Source of the DNA: JAMOAD01 sp023621955
GTDB taxonomy: Bacteria; Acidobacteriota; Aminicenantia; JAMOAD01
Length of the DNA stretch: 25,772 bases
Assembly (NCBI GenBank): GCA_035403085.1
Contig: DAONEM010000030.1
Span: 1-25,772 of the forward strand
Reading direction: 5' to 3'
Shown in pieces: positions 15,085 through 22,285 of this stretch. A program made the translations under genes and the position numbers. The notes beneath the pieces are model-generated. The model was not told where the DNA came from. It ran no database searches and was given only the letters and a program-made list of their open reading frames with translations. Each line of letters starts with the position of its first letter. Position 1 is the stretch's first letter.

Positions 15085-15843
15085 TCAGAGAATACGAAAG
15101 GTGAGGTAGGCGGTAAGCTTGAGGTTGTTGAGGGGAAGCTTAAGAGCCTCTTTCCCGACACGTTTCATCTCAGCCTCGCCGTCGGTGTATTGAATAAACA
15201 AGGCGCCACCGGCTCTTTTGAAGAGAGATTTCTGAAGGAGAACACCGAAGTTGATCCCCGAGGTGTTGACTCTCTCTTCGTTGAGAACGACCTCTTTCAG
15301 AACGGGTACAGTGTAGGGAGAGACTTCGGAGACGGAAACCTCTTGAAGAATCTCAGGTTTCACGGAGAGCAGGGTGTAACCGACGAAGAGGGAAAGGGCC
15401 AAACCTTGGGAGCGGTAGAAACGGTAGATGTAGTTGAAATCCCACTGGTTGACCCTATAGGAAAGATCGTTCCTAGTAAGGGAGAGGGGACGGAGAGTGT
15501 GAACGTAGTAGGGGTGGGGGTAGGTACTCTCCATGAAAAGGTCCATATCCGCATTGGAACGGCTCCAAAGGAAGAGGACTCCCGAGTTGGGAAGAAAGTA
15601 GAACCCTAACAGGGCCCCTTCCTGAATCCCTCCTCGGATGTTGTAATCGCTCAGACGAGTGAACTCCTCTTGAAAGTAGAAGCCCCGCTGAGAATCGTGA
15701 AAATCCCGAAAGAAGAAGGGGATTCCCACTCCAAGCCCTACAAAGAGTCGGGGGACCTCTGCGGAAAGGGAGGAGGAGAGAAGAGTACAAAGGAAACAGA
15801 TAACAAAAATCAACCTCTTCATCGAACGTTCCGTTCTTTTCAT
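15085..15843 (-). CDS. Secreted, probable outer-membrane beta-barrel protein, unrecognised
   Basis: I do not recognise the family. The 252-residue product has an N-terminal signal peptide: Met8-Lys-Arg, then a hydrophobic stretch (LIFVICFLCTLLSSSLSA) with likely cleavage before EVPRLF. No lipobox is visible. The mature part alternates aromatic and polar residues, with many Tyr/Phe pairs (GALLGFYFLP, NQWDFNYIYRFYR), a short repeat of glycine-ended strands, and a final strand LKLTAYLTFRIL. This is what an 8- to 10-strand OmpW- or OmpA-like barrel would look like, but that is inference. Two starts are possible. ATG 15843 lies about 2 nt from the predicted transcription start. ATG 15822 gives a cleaner signal peptide but lacks a strong ribosome binding site. 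Confidence 0.7.
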   Translation of the reverse strand: MKRTERSMKRLIFVICFLCTLLSSSLSAEVPRLFVGLGVGIPFFFRDFHDSQRGFYFQEEFTRLSDYNIRGGIQEGALLGFYFLPNSGVLFLWSRSNADMDLFMESTYPHPYYVHTLRPLSLTRNDLSYRVNQWDFNYIYRFYRSQGLALSLFVGYTLLSVKPEILQEVSVSEVSPYTVPVLKEVVLNEERVNTSGINFGVLLQKSLFKRAGGALFIQYTDGEAEMKRVGKEALKLPLNNLKLTAYLTFRIL

Positions 15844-15851
15844 GCCCTACC

Positions 15852-15881
15852 ATTATAGAGAAGAGGGTCAGGGTAAGTCAA
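15852..15881 (-). promoter_or_regulatory. Sigma70-type promoter for the minus-strand secreted protein
   Basis: On the minus strand a -35 box TTGACT (15876-15881) and a perfect -10 box TATAAT (15852-15857) are separated by 18 bp. The expected transcription start is near 15845, only about 2 nt before the ATG at 15843. The mRNA would be leaderless if that ATG is used, or have a leader of about 23 nt if ATG 15822 is used. Confidence 0.75.
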
Positions 15882-16065
15882 CACCTCCAGGCGACTCGCT
15901 TCCTAGGAGGACGTAAGGTGCCTCCAATTCTTTGATCTAGACCCATGAGCTACGGACCAAGGAGGGTACAGAGGAGGAGAAGCAGATTCAAACGTTTCCC
16001 TCTCTCCCTCTTCAGACATCACTTTAAATGGGATACTCCATAATCTGAACGGTTACGGCGGACAC

Positions 16066-16163
16066 ACCATAAATTCCTTATAGATCCTTATGGTTTTGGA
16101 TGACACATCAGGGATGTGCGGAGACAACGGGTCTCTTCGGCGGACGACTCACGATGGAGTGAG
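16066..16163. other. Cluster of four short stem-loops, possible structured RNA
   Basis: Four perfect inverted repeats follow one another. They are ACCATAA/TTATGGT at 16066-16094 (15-nt loop), CACATC/GATGTG at 16104-16118 (3-nt loop), GAGAC/GTCTC at 16121-16135 (5-nt loop), and CTCAC/GTGAG at 16148-16163 (6-nt loop). They lie upstream of the visible promoter at 16213, so they are not in the leader of the PpiD-like mRNA unless another promoter exists. They could be part of a small RNA, a protein-binding region or chance. No known riboswitch or RNA family is recognised. Confidence 0.35.
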
Positions 16164-16212
16164 AGGGAGAAGAAAAATCTGCGATCGTCTTCGGCCTAGG
16201 CCTATCTTTCCC

Positions 16213-16241
16213 TTGATTTAAAGACGGTTTTGATTTATATA
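16213..16241 (+). promoter_or_regulatory. Sigma70-type promoter for the ppiD-like operon
   Basis: A -35 box TTGATT (16213-16218) and a -10 box TATATA (16236-16241) are separated by 17 bp in an AT-rich stretch of otherwise GC-richer DNA. Transcription would start near 16248. The leader of about 47 nt contains a small hairpin (CCCTC/GAGGG, 16262-16275) and the GGAGGT ribosome binding site (16285-16290) in front of ATG 16295. Confidence 0.7.
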
Positions 16242-16294
16242 TAGAAGCTATTGTTGAATTCCCCTCATTCGAGGGAAGAACGTCGGAGGTATTT

Positions 16295-18190
16295 ATGCTG
16301 AAAGGTATGCGTAAAAATGTGAAGTCCCTGAGCATCTTCCTGTGGGTTGTCATTTTTTCCTTTGTCTTCTTTATTTTCGTCGACTGGGGTGCAGGGAGGC
16401 TTGGTCCTAACGCCAACGCGGACACTGTAGCTTGGGTGGGAGGGGATCGAATCTTGACCGCCGACTTCAACACCGCTTTGAGGGACCGTAAGGAGATGAT
16501 CAACCGTCGCTACGGCGAACAGGCGAAGCAGATCGTCAACGATCCTCAGTTCCCGGCCAGGGTTCTGCAGGAGATGGTGCAAGAGCGGATCATGACCCTG
16601 GAAGCCGACAGACTAGGAATAAAGGCCTCCGACGATGAAGTGAAAGGGAAGATCCAGACCTATCCGGTTTTCAAGGATGAAAAGGGACGCTTCGTCGGGT
16701 ACCAAAGGTATCAGGAGACTCTCAGCTACTTTCACATGACGATCCCTCAGTTTGAGGAGAGTCTGAGGAAAGAGATCATCATCGACAAGCTCAAGACCTA
16801 CCTGACCGCTGGGATCACGGTGACTCCTGAACAGGCCTTCTCGGAGTACAAGAAGGAGAAGGACGGAGCCACTGTAGACGCCTACATTCTGGACAGCCAG
16901 CAGGTCCCCTATGACGGTGTCCCAACGGACGCGGAGTTGAAGGCCTTCTATACAAAGAAGCAGGGCGAGTTCCGTATTCCTGAGATGAGGGGAGTCTCCT
17001 ATGTTCTCTTCGATACAAAGAGCGCCGAGAAGAAGGTCGGGGTGTCGGACGGTGAAGTAAAGAGTTACTACCAGGACAACATCGTCCAGTTCAAGGAGCC
17101 GGAAAAGAAATATCTGAAGAGAATCTTCGTTAAGAAATCCGATAAATCGAAGGAGAAGATCGAGGCTGTTCTGAAGGCTCTCAAAGAGGGGAAGGACTTT
17201 TCTCTCCTAGCCAAGGAGAACTCTGAGGACGCTAAGGCCCAAAGCGGCGGTGATTGGGGTGCCTTCGAGTGGCTCTACCTGATTCCTGAGCAGGAGAAAG
17301 AGGCCATCAAGAAACTGAACGAAGGGGCGATTTCGCCTGCCGTAGAAAGCGAGCAGGGAACATCGATCCTCTACCTCTACAAATTTGAGGCTGAGAAGGT
17401 CGCCTCTATAGAAGAGGTGAAAGATCGTATCTCCACGTTCCTCCGTTATCAGAAGGCCCAGAAGCAAGTTCAGAAGGAGGCCCAGGAGTTTCTGAAGAGC
17501 GTCGGCAAGAAGGATTTGGCCGCGGGAGCCTCCAAGCTGGGGATGAAGGTTGGTACCGCGCAGAACCTGCGCAGCGGGGACGCGATTCCCGAGGTAGACC
17601 CCTCCGGAGCCGTTTCCAAGGAGATCTTCAACCTTGCCAAGGCAGGGGAGAAGAGTCAGCCCATCTTCACCTACAACGGAGCGGTTGTCGCTCAACTCCT
17701 TTCCATGACACCCGAGAGAGCCGCCCGTTACGAAGAGGTGGGAGATAAGGTGCGGGAGGCTTTCATCGGTACGAAGAGACGGGAACTCGCCTACGGTAAG
17801 GCCAAAGAGATGGTCCTTCAGCTCCAAGGGGGGAAGGTTCCCCCGGCGGCCCCCTTCATGACCGTGAAGAGCGGTGAAGCCGTGACACGGGTCGGTACAC
17901 TCGCAGATGTGGGCCGTGTGAAGGGTCTGGAAACCTTCGCCTTTACAAAGGAAGTGGGAAGCGTGTCCGAGCCTCTCTATACAGACAAGGGTTACGTTGT
18001 CGTCAAGCTTCAGAAGAAGGAGATCAAAAGCCAGGAGGAATTTAACAAAGAGAAGAAGGCCTTCATGGAGAGCCTCGTCTCTAACCAAAAGGATCTCTTC
18101 TTCGCCGGGATCTTTCAGAACCTCTTGGAAAAATACCCTGTGAAAGTGAATAACTTCGTTATGGAGAGCTACCGCAAAGGCGGAGAGTGA
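16295..18190 (+). CDS. PpiD/SurA-like periplasmic folding factor with parvulin domain
   Basis: The 631-residue product has the layout and length of PpiD (E. coli 623). It has a short cytoplasmic N-terminus (MLKGMRKNVK), one membrane anchor at about 12-30, a SurA_N-like helical chaperone domain at about 40-175, a parvulin-type rotamase domain at about 273-365, and a long C-terminal helical part. PpiD helps newly exported proteins fold at the periplasmic face of the Sec channel. The parvulin motif GGDWGAF is present. The two family histidines appear replaced: RHILV reads KRIFV (R276), and GYHI near the end reads GTSI (S357). The domain is probably a chaperone fold without isomerase activity, as known for E. 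coli PpiD. It heads a probable four-gene operon. Confidence 0.88.
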   Translation: MLKGMRKNVKSLSIFLWVVIFSFVFFIFVDWGAGRLGPNANADTVAWVGGDRILTADFNTALRDRKEMINRRYGEQAKQIVNDPQFPARVLQEMVQERIMTLEADRLGIKASDDEVKGKIQTYPVFKDEKGRFVGYQRYQETLSYFHMTIPQFEESLRKEIIIDKLKTYLTAGITVTPEQAFSEYKKEKDGATVDAYILDSQQVPYDGVPTDAELKAFYTKKQGEFRIPEMRGVSYVLFDTKSAEKKVGVSDGEVKSYYQDNIVQFKEPEKKYLKRIFVKKSDKSKEKIEAVLKALKEGKDFSLLAKENSEDAKAQSGGDWGAFEWLYLIPEQEKEAIKKLNEGAISPAVESEQGTSILYLYKFEAEKVASIEEVKDRISTFLRYQKAQKQVQKEAQEFLKSVGKKDLAAGASKLGMKVGTAQNLRSGDAIPEVDPSGAVSKEIFNLAKAGEKSQPIFTYNGAVVAQLLSMTPERAARYEEVGDKVREAFIGTKRRELAYGKAKEMVLQLQGGKVPPAAPFMTVKSGEAVTRVGTLADVGRVKGLETFAFTKEVGSVSEPLYTDKGYVVVKLQKKEIKSQEEFNKEKKAFMESLVSNQKDLFFAGIFQNLLEKYPVKVNNFVMESYRKGGE

Positions 18191-18201
18191 GGAGAGAAAC
18201 C

Positions 18202-20406
18202 ATGGGCGATGAGAACGGCGGAAAGAGAGAACTCGCGGAAAACGCATACAGGAAGCTGAACCCGGGAGAGGTTTACACCTCTTTCGTTCCCAGCAAGAGT
18301 GAGATTCCCGAAGTAACCTTTCGCTCGGTGATTTGGGGAACCGTTATGGCCGCCCTCTTTTCGGGAGCCGCGGCCTTTCTTGGACTCAAAGTCGCCCAGG
18401 TTTTCGAAGCCGCTATCCCTATAGCCATTCTGGCCGTGGGGATGGCGGGTCTTTTCAAGAGGAAGAGCACGATCCTTGAGAATATTATCATCCAATCCAT
18501 CGGGGCCTGTTCCGGGATGGTTGTCGCCGGGGCCATCTTCACGCTCCCAGGGATCTTCGTCTTAAGGTTGGATAAAACTGTGGGGATCAACTTCTGGGAT
18601 ATCTTCCTGGCATCCCTCTTTGGAGGGGTCTTGGGCATCCTCTTCATGATCCCCTTCCGGAAGTATTTCGTCTCTGAGATGCATGGAGAGTTCCCCTTCC
18701 CCGAGGCGACGGCCACTACAGAGGTTCTTGTGGCGGGAGAGAAGGGAGGAAAGCAGGCCAAGGTTCTCGTCATGAGCATGGTCGTCGGAGGGCTCTACGA
18801 CTTCTGCGTCCACACCCTGGCCCTCTTCAGGGAGGTCTTCACAACAAGGTCCTTCGGTTGGGGTGTCAAGTTGGCCGAGCGCTCCAAGATCGTCTTCAAG
18901 TTGGATGTTCTCGCCGCCGTCCTCGGCTTGGGCTATATCGTCGGCCTCAAGTACGGGGCCATCATCTGCGCGGGCTCCTTGGTCTCCTGGTGGGTCTTCA
19001 TCCCCCTGGTGAACCACATAGGAGGCGCCTCCTTTCACGCTCTTCCCGCGGAGGTTCTCTTTACCCAGTATGTCAGACCTATCGGAATCGGTGCCATTGC
19101 CGCGGCCGGAATCATCGGGATTCTTAAGAGCTCCGGAGTCATCGTTCAAGCCTTCGGAACAGGGATCAAGGGGATCTTCAAGAGAAAGAGCGGTTCCCTG
19201 GAATCCTCCTCGAACAGAACCGACCGGGATCTTCCTATGACTCTCGTCTTCGCCGGAATGGTTCTGGTTGCCATCGTTGTTTTTCTCTTCTTCCGGCTCT
19301 CGGTATTGAGCGGAGCCTCCGGGATCTCCCCAACGAAGATCAGTTTGATCGCCCTCTGCGTCGTTCTAGTGATCAGCTTCCTCTTCACCTCCGTGGCCGC
19401 TAGGGCGACGGCGATCGTCGGCACCAACCCTGTCTCGGGGATGACCCTCATGACCCTCCTGCTCTCCAGCGTGATATTGGCCTCCTCGGGCCTCTCCGGT
19501 GAGTACGGAATGATGGCGGCCCTCGTGATCGGAGGAGTCGTCTGCACGGCCCTCTCCTGTGCCGGTGCCTTCGTTACGGATCTGAAGGTTGGGTACTGGC
19601 TCGGTTCCACCCCTATGAACCAACAGAGGTTCAAGTTTTTAGGGGTTCTTGTGGCAGCTCTCTCGGTGGGGGTCGTGATCCTTCTCCTCCATAAAACCTA
19701 CGGTTTTGTTCCTGTGAAGAACCAACAGACTCTGGAGATCGCCAAGATCATCCAGACGGCTCCGGCGGGTTCTCCCGAGGCCCGAGAGGCTCTACTGAAA
19801 ATGGAGAGATCCCTCGACGAGCTCTCCGCTCCCCAGCCTGTTCAGAAGAGCTTCCAGGAGTTGAAGGCTCAGGATGGTCAGGGCGGATACGTTGCGGCAC
19901 GGGAGCGGTTCCTGGGCGAGTTCCAATCCTCTGAGCCCTTGCCCGCCCCTCAGGCGAACGCCATGGCCGCGGTGATCAAGCCTCTCATGGAGAAACAGTC
20001 TTCCGCCCCTTGGATGCTTTACCTCTTCGGTGTCTTCTTCGCCGTGATCATGGAGATGGTCGGAGTTCCCCCCCTGGCCTTCGCTCTGGGAATGTACATC
20101 CCCTTGGAGTTGAACACGCCCTTCCTTTTGGGTGGTTTCCTCTCTTACCTTGTGAAGAAGTCCACAAAAGACGCCGATCTCTCCCAGAAGAGGCAAGCCC
20201 GGGGGACTCTCATCGCTTCGGGTTTCATCGCCGGCGGGGCCATCATCGGAATCGTTGCCGCTCTCCTCAAGTATGTCAACCTCGAAGAGGCCATCCGAAT
20301 CAACCTTGCCCAGAAGCCTATCGGGGAGTGGTTGGCCCTGGTGATGTTTATCCTGATTTCCATCTACGTCTATGTCGATTCTCGACGAGCCTCTCGGGAG
20401 GATTGA
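18202..20406 (+). CDS. OPT-family oligopeptide transporter
   Basis: This is a polytopic inner-membrane protein of 734 residues with about 14-16 hydrophobic segments. OPT proteins import oligopeptides or metal chelates by proton coupling. Family features seen are the GAAAFLGLKVAQVFEAAIPI segment (55-74), the EFPFPEATATTEVLVAGEKG block (163-182), NPVSGMTLMTLL (409-420), LPAPQANAMAAVIK (580-593) and GMYIPLELNTPFLLGGF (630-646). I chose ATG 18202 because GAGGAGA lies well before it. A GTG at 18187 overlapping the previous stop is possible. A soluble stretch at about 505-580, rich in Glu, Gln and Ala, is longer than I expect for the family. The gene is 11 nt from the ppiD-like gene and 1 nt from the peptidase gene. 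Confidence 0.9.
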   Translation: MGDENGGKRELAENAYRKLNPGEVYTSFVPSKSEIPEVTFRSVIWGTVMAALFSGAAAFLGLKVAQVFEAAIPIAILAVGMAGLFKRKSTILENIIIQSIGACSGMVVAGAIFTLPGIFVLRLDKTVGINFWDIFLASLFGGVLGILFMIPFRKYFVSEMHGEFPFPEATATTEVLVAGEKGGKQAKVLVMSMVVGGLYDFCVHTLALFREVFTTRSFGWGVKLAERSKIVFKLDVLAAVLGLGYIVGLKYGAIICAGSLVSWWVFIPLVNHIGGASFHALPAEVLFTQYVRPIGIGAIAAAGIIGILKSSGVIVQAFGTGIKGIFKRKSGSLESSSNRTDRDLPMTLVFAGMVLVAIVVFLFFRLSVLSGASGISPTKISLIALCVVLVISFLFTSVAARATAIVGTNPVSGMTLMTLLLSSVILASSGLSGEYGMMAALVIGGVVCTALSCAGAFVTDLKVGYWLGSTPMNQQRFKFLGVLVAALSVGVVILLLHKTYGFVPVKNQQTLEIAKIIQTAPAGSPEAREALLKMERSLDELSAPQPVQKSFQELKAQDGQGGYVAARERFLGEFQSSEPLPAPQANAMAAVIKPLMEKQSSAPWMLYLFGVFFAVIMEMVGVPPLAFALGMYIPLELNTPFLLGGFLSYLVKKSTKDADLSQKRQARGTLIASGFIAGGAIIGIVAALLKYVNLEEAIRINLAQKPIGEWLALVMFILISIYVYVDSRRASRED

Positions 20407-20407
20407 G

Positions 20408-21592
20408 ATGAACCTTTTGATAGAGGAAAAGCTGAAACAAGCCGCCGGGCTCCTGGAAGAGGGAGACGCCGATCTCTGGCTGACTCTGGTCAGGGAGAGC
20501 TCACGGACCCATGACCCCATCCTGGACTACATCTTCGAAGGACACGTCGTATGGCCGTCGGCCTTCATGGTGACCCGTTCCCGAGAAGCCTTCGCCATCG
20601 TCGGATCCCTGGACGCCTTATCGGTGGAATCCCTGGGAACCTACAAGGTGATTCCCTATGTTCAATCCTTCAGGGAGAGCTTTCTTCCCTTTCTCGAGAA
20701 GCTGGGACCGAAGAAGATTCTCATCAACTACTCCTCTGAAACGGCTACCGCCGATGGGATGACCCATGGCATGTACCTCTACCTACAGGAGATTCTCCAG
20801 GGCACTCCCTTTCGGGAGAGGCTTCACTCCTCCCAGGAGCTCATCGGCTCTCTCATCGGAAGGAAGAGTCAAGAGGAGGTTGGACGCATCCAGAGGGCTA
20901 TCGATGCAACCTTGGGCCTCTTCGAAGAGGTTACCCGTCTTCTGAAGCCGGGGATGACCGAGAAAGAGGTGGCGGCCTACCTCTCCCAGAGAATCGAGGA
21001 GAACCGGTGGAAACCGGCCTGGGATGTGGAGACTTGTCCGGCCGTCTTTTCCGGCCCCCAGAAGGGAGGAGCCCATTCGTCCCCAACCGATAAGGCTATC
21101 CAACGGGGAGAGGTGGTGAACATCGACTTCGGTCTGATGATCGATGGGTATGTCAGCGATCTGCAAAGGAGTTGGTACCTTCTTGCCCCCGGAGAAAAAG
21201 AGCCTCCAGAGGGTTTGAAAAAGGCATTTCGAGTCCTTATCGACTCCGTGGATCTGGCCGTCAAAGCCCTCAAGCCCGGTGTCAAAGGCGTGGAGATCGA
21301 TTCCCTCACCCGGAACCATATCACCTCCCAGGGCTATCCCGAGTTTCCCCATGCCCTGGGGCACCAGGTTGGCCGCTGTGCCCACGACGGTGTGGCCCTT
21401 CTGGCCCCCCCATGGGAGAGGTACGGTAACATTCCCGAACTGACCCTGGAAGAGGGAATGGTCTTTACTGTTGAGCCGAGAATCTCTCTCCCCCAGTGGG
21501 GGGTGGTGACCGTAGAGGAGATCGTCAAGGTCACTCCCCAGGGGGGAGTCTACCTTTCGAAGCCCCAGAAAGAACTGATCCTCGTCGGCTGA
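20408..21592 (+). CDS. M24-family Xaa-Pro peptidase
   Basis: The 394-residue product has an N-terminal creatinase-like domain (about 1-150) and a C-terminal pita-bread metallopeptidase domain (about 158-394). Likely metal ligands are D240, D251, H319, E356 and E370, in contexts NIDFG, SDLQRSW, ALGHQVG, TVEPR and VEEIV. Such enzymes split the bond before proline in peptides (aminopeptidase P or prolidase type), and no signal peptide is seen, so it should be cytoplasmic. Which of the two types it is cannot be told from sequence. The ATG at 20408 is 1 nt after the transporter stop, with GGGAGGATT in the transporter 3' end. The pairing suggests that imported peptides are its substrates. Confidence 0.9.
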   Translation: MNLLIEEKLKQAAGLLEEGDADLWLTLVRESSRTHDPILDYIFEGHVVWPSAFMVTRSREAFAIVGSLDALSVESLGTYKVIPYVQSFRESFLPFLEKLGPKKILINYSSETATADGMTHGMYLYLQEILQGTPFRERLHSSQELIGSLIGRKSQEEVGRIQRAIDATLGLFEEVTRLLKPGMTEKEVAAYLSQRIEENRWKPAWDVETCPAVFSGPQKGGAHSSPTDKAIQRGEVVNIDFGLMIDGYVSDLQRSWYLLAPGEKEPPEGLKKAFRVLIDSVDLAVKALKPGVKGVEIDSLTRNHITSQGYPEFPHALGHQVGRCAHDGVALLAPPWERYGNIPELTLEEGMVFTVEPRISLPQWGVVTVEEIVKVTPQGGVYLSKPQKELILVG

Positions 21593-21608
21593 GCGGGAGG
21601 GGGGCGCT

Positions 21609-22106
21609 GTGGAACGCCTTACCCCAGGGGTTCTGCTGGCTATATTTCTTGCCGCGGTGGTCTTTCTCCTTTTGATTGCCGCCCTGGAAAGGACTCTCTC
21701 CCGATTCCTGAAGAAAAAGAGACGCCAGAGGGGAAACCCCTTTCCCCCTCTGAAGGAACAGAAAAACTTTCGCGTCACTCCCCGAAGTTCTCTGGGGAGG
21801 AGGCCCTCCTGCCACATCCGCTTTCGGAAAAACGAGAGGGAAGAAGAGGAGGTCTTGGGCTTTCTCTACGATATCTCTCTCGGAGGCGTCGCCTTCGAGC
21901 CGAATTTCCCGCTTAGGAGGCTTCAGGAAGGGCAGATTCTCGAGGATCTAAGGATCGAGGTGCGGGGGCGGGAGGTGGGGATCCTCCGGGCCAAGGTCTT
22001 GCGGATTCTCTCCCAAACAGGGAACAGATTGGTCGCTCTGAAGTTTATCGATATGGACAGCCGTTCCCGGGGGCTACTGGAAGAGATCCTTGCCTCTAAA
22101 GAGTAG
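21609..22106 (+). CDS. Membrane-anchored PilZ-domain protein (GTG start)
   Basis: The 165-residue product has one N-terminal membrane segment (about 7-27), a basic juxtamembrane stretch (RFLKKKRRQR), and a PilZ domain at about 53-160. The c-di-GMP-binding motifs are present: RxxxR as R55-VTP-R59 and [D/N]xSxxG as D88-I-S90-LG-G93. Binding of c-di-GMP is therefore likely, and no separate output domain is seen. The start is GTG at 21609, supported by GGGAGGGG just upstream. It is 16 nt after the peptidase gene and probably the last gene of the operon. The role in relation to peptide uptake is unknown. Confidence 0.85.
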   Translation: MERLTPGVLLAIFLAAVVFLLLIAALERTLSRFLKKKRRQRGNPFPPLKEQKNFRVTPRSSLGRRPSCHIRFRKNEREEEEVLGFLYDISLGGVAFEPNFPLRRLQEGQILEDLRIEVRGREVGILRAKVLRILSQTGNRLVALKFIDMDSRSRGLLEEILASKE

Positions 22107-22285
22107 CTTTGGTCATCGGAAGGAAGGGTTCTCCCAGGAGCTTTCGTTGATAGACCCAAGACCGGAAAGGGAAAAGGGAGAGCCCCTGGTTGTTCCTTTC
22201 CCGCCGGGAAGGCTCTTCGGGGCAAAGGGAAATGAGCGAAGTCCTCTCCTCAGAGTGAAGAGAGGCTGAAAAGGAGGAACTCCCT
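22107..22285. other. Intergenic region with hairpins before phzF
   Basis: These 179 nt hold no gene. GGAAAGG (22164-22170) pairs with CCTTTCC (22195-22201) around an inner GGG/CCC pairing. CCTCTC/GAGAGG pairs across 22243-22265. GGAG-GAA-CTCC at 22273-22283 could partly hide the ribosome binding site of the next gene. None has a T-run, so no intrinsic terminator is called. I see no convincing promoter. Confidence 0.5.

Larger units (their letters stand above)
15844..16294. other. Noncoding divergent region with promoters and hairpins
   Basis: This 451-nt stretch has no convincing gene on either strand. Its left edge is the minus-strand promoter and its right edge the plus-strand promoter of the PpiD-like gene. 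The middle (about 15890-16060) is rich in short purine/pyrimidine tracts, such as GGAGG and CCTCC, that pair only weakly. Between 16066 and 16163 there are four separate stem-loops, listed as their own feature. A 10-bp palindrome GGCCTAGGCC lies at 16193-16202. CGGCGGAC occurs twice, at 16056-16063 and 16138-16145. Confidence 0.6.

Noticed and set aside
15925..15960. Minus-strand stretch GTAGCTCATGGGT, resembling the 5' part and D-arm of a tRNA
   Set aside because: The D-stem does not pair (GCTC against GATC). There is no anticodon arm, TTC-arm or acceptor partner downstream.
16108..16503. 131-codon minus-strand frame covering the hairpin cluster and the ppiD-like start
   Set aside because: It overlaps the plus-strand promoter, ribosome binding site and conserved N-terminus, and the product has no coherent features.
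17207..18247. 346-codon open frame on the minus strand
   Set aside because: It is antisense to the ppiD-like gene, which has clear domains, and is Leu-rich without any family motif.
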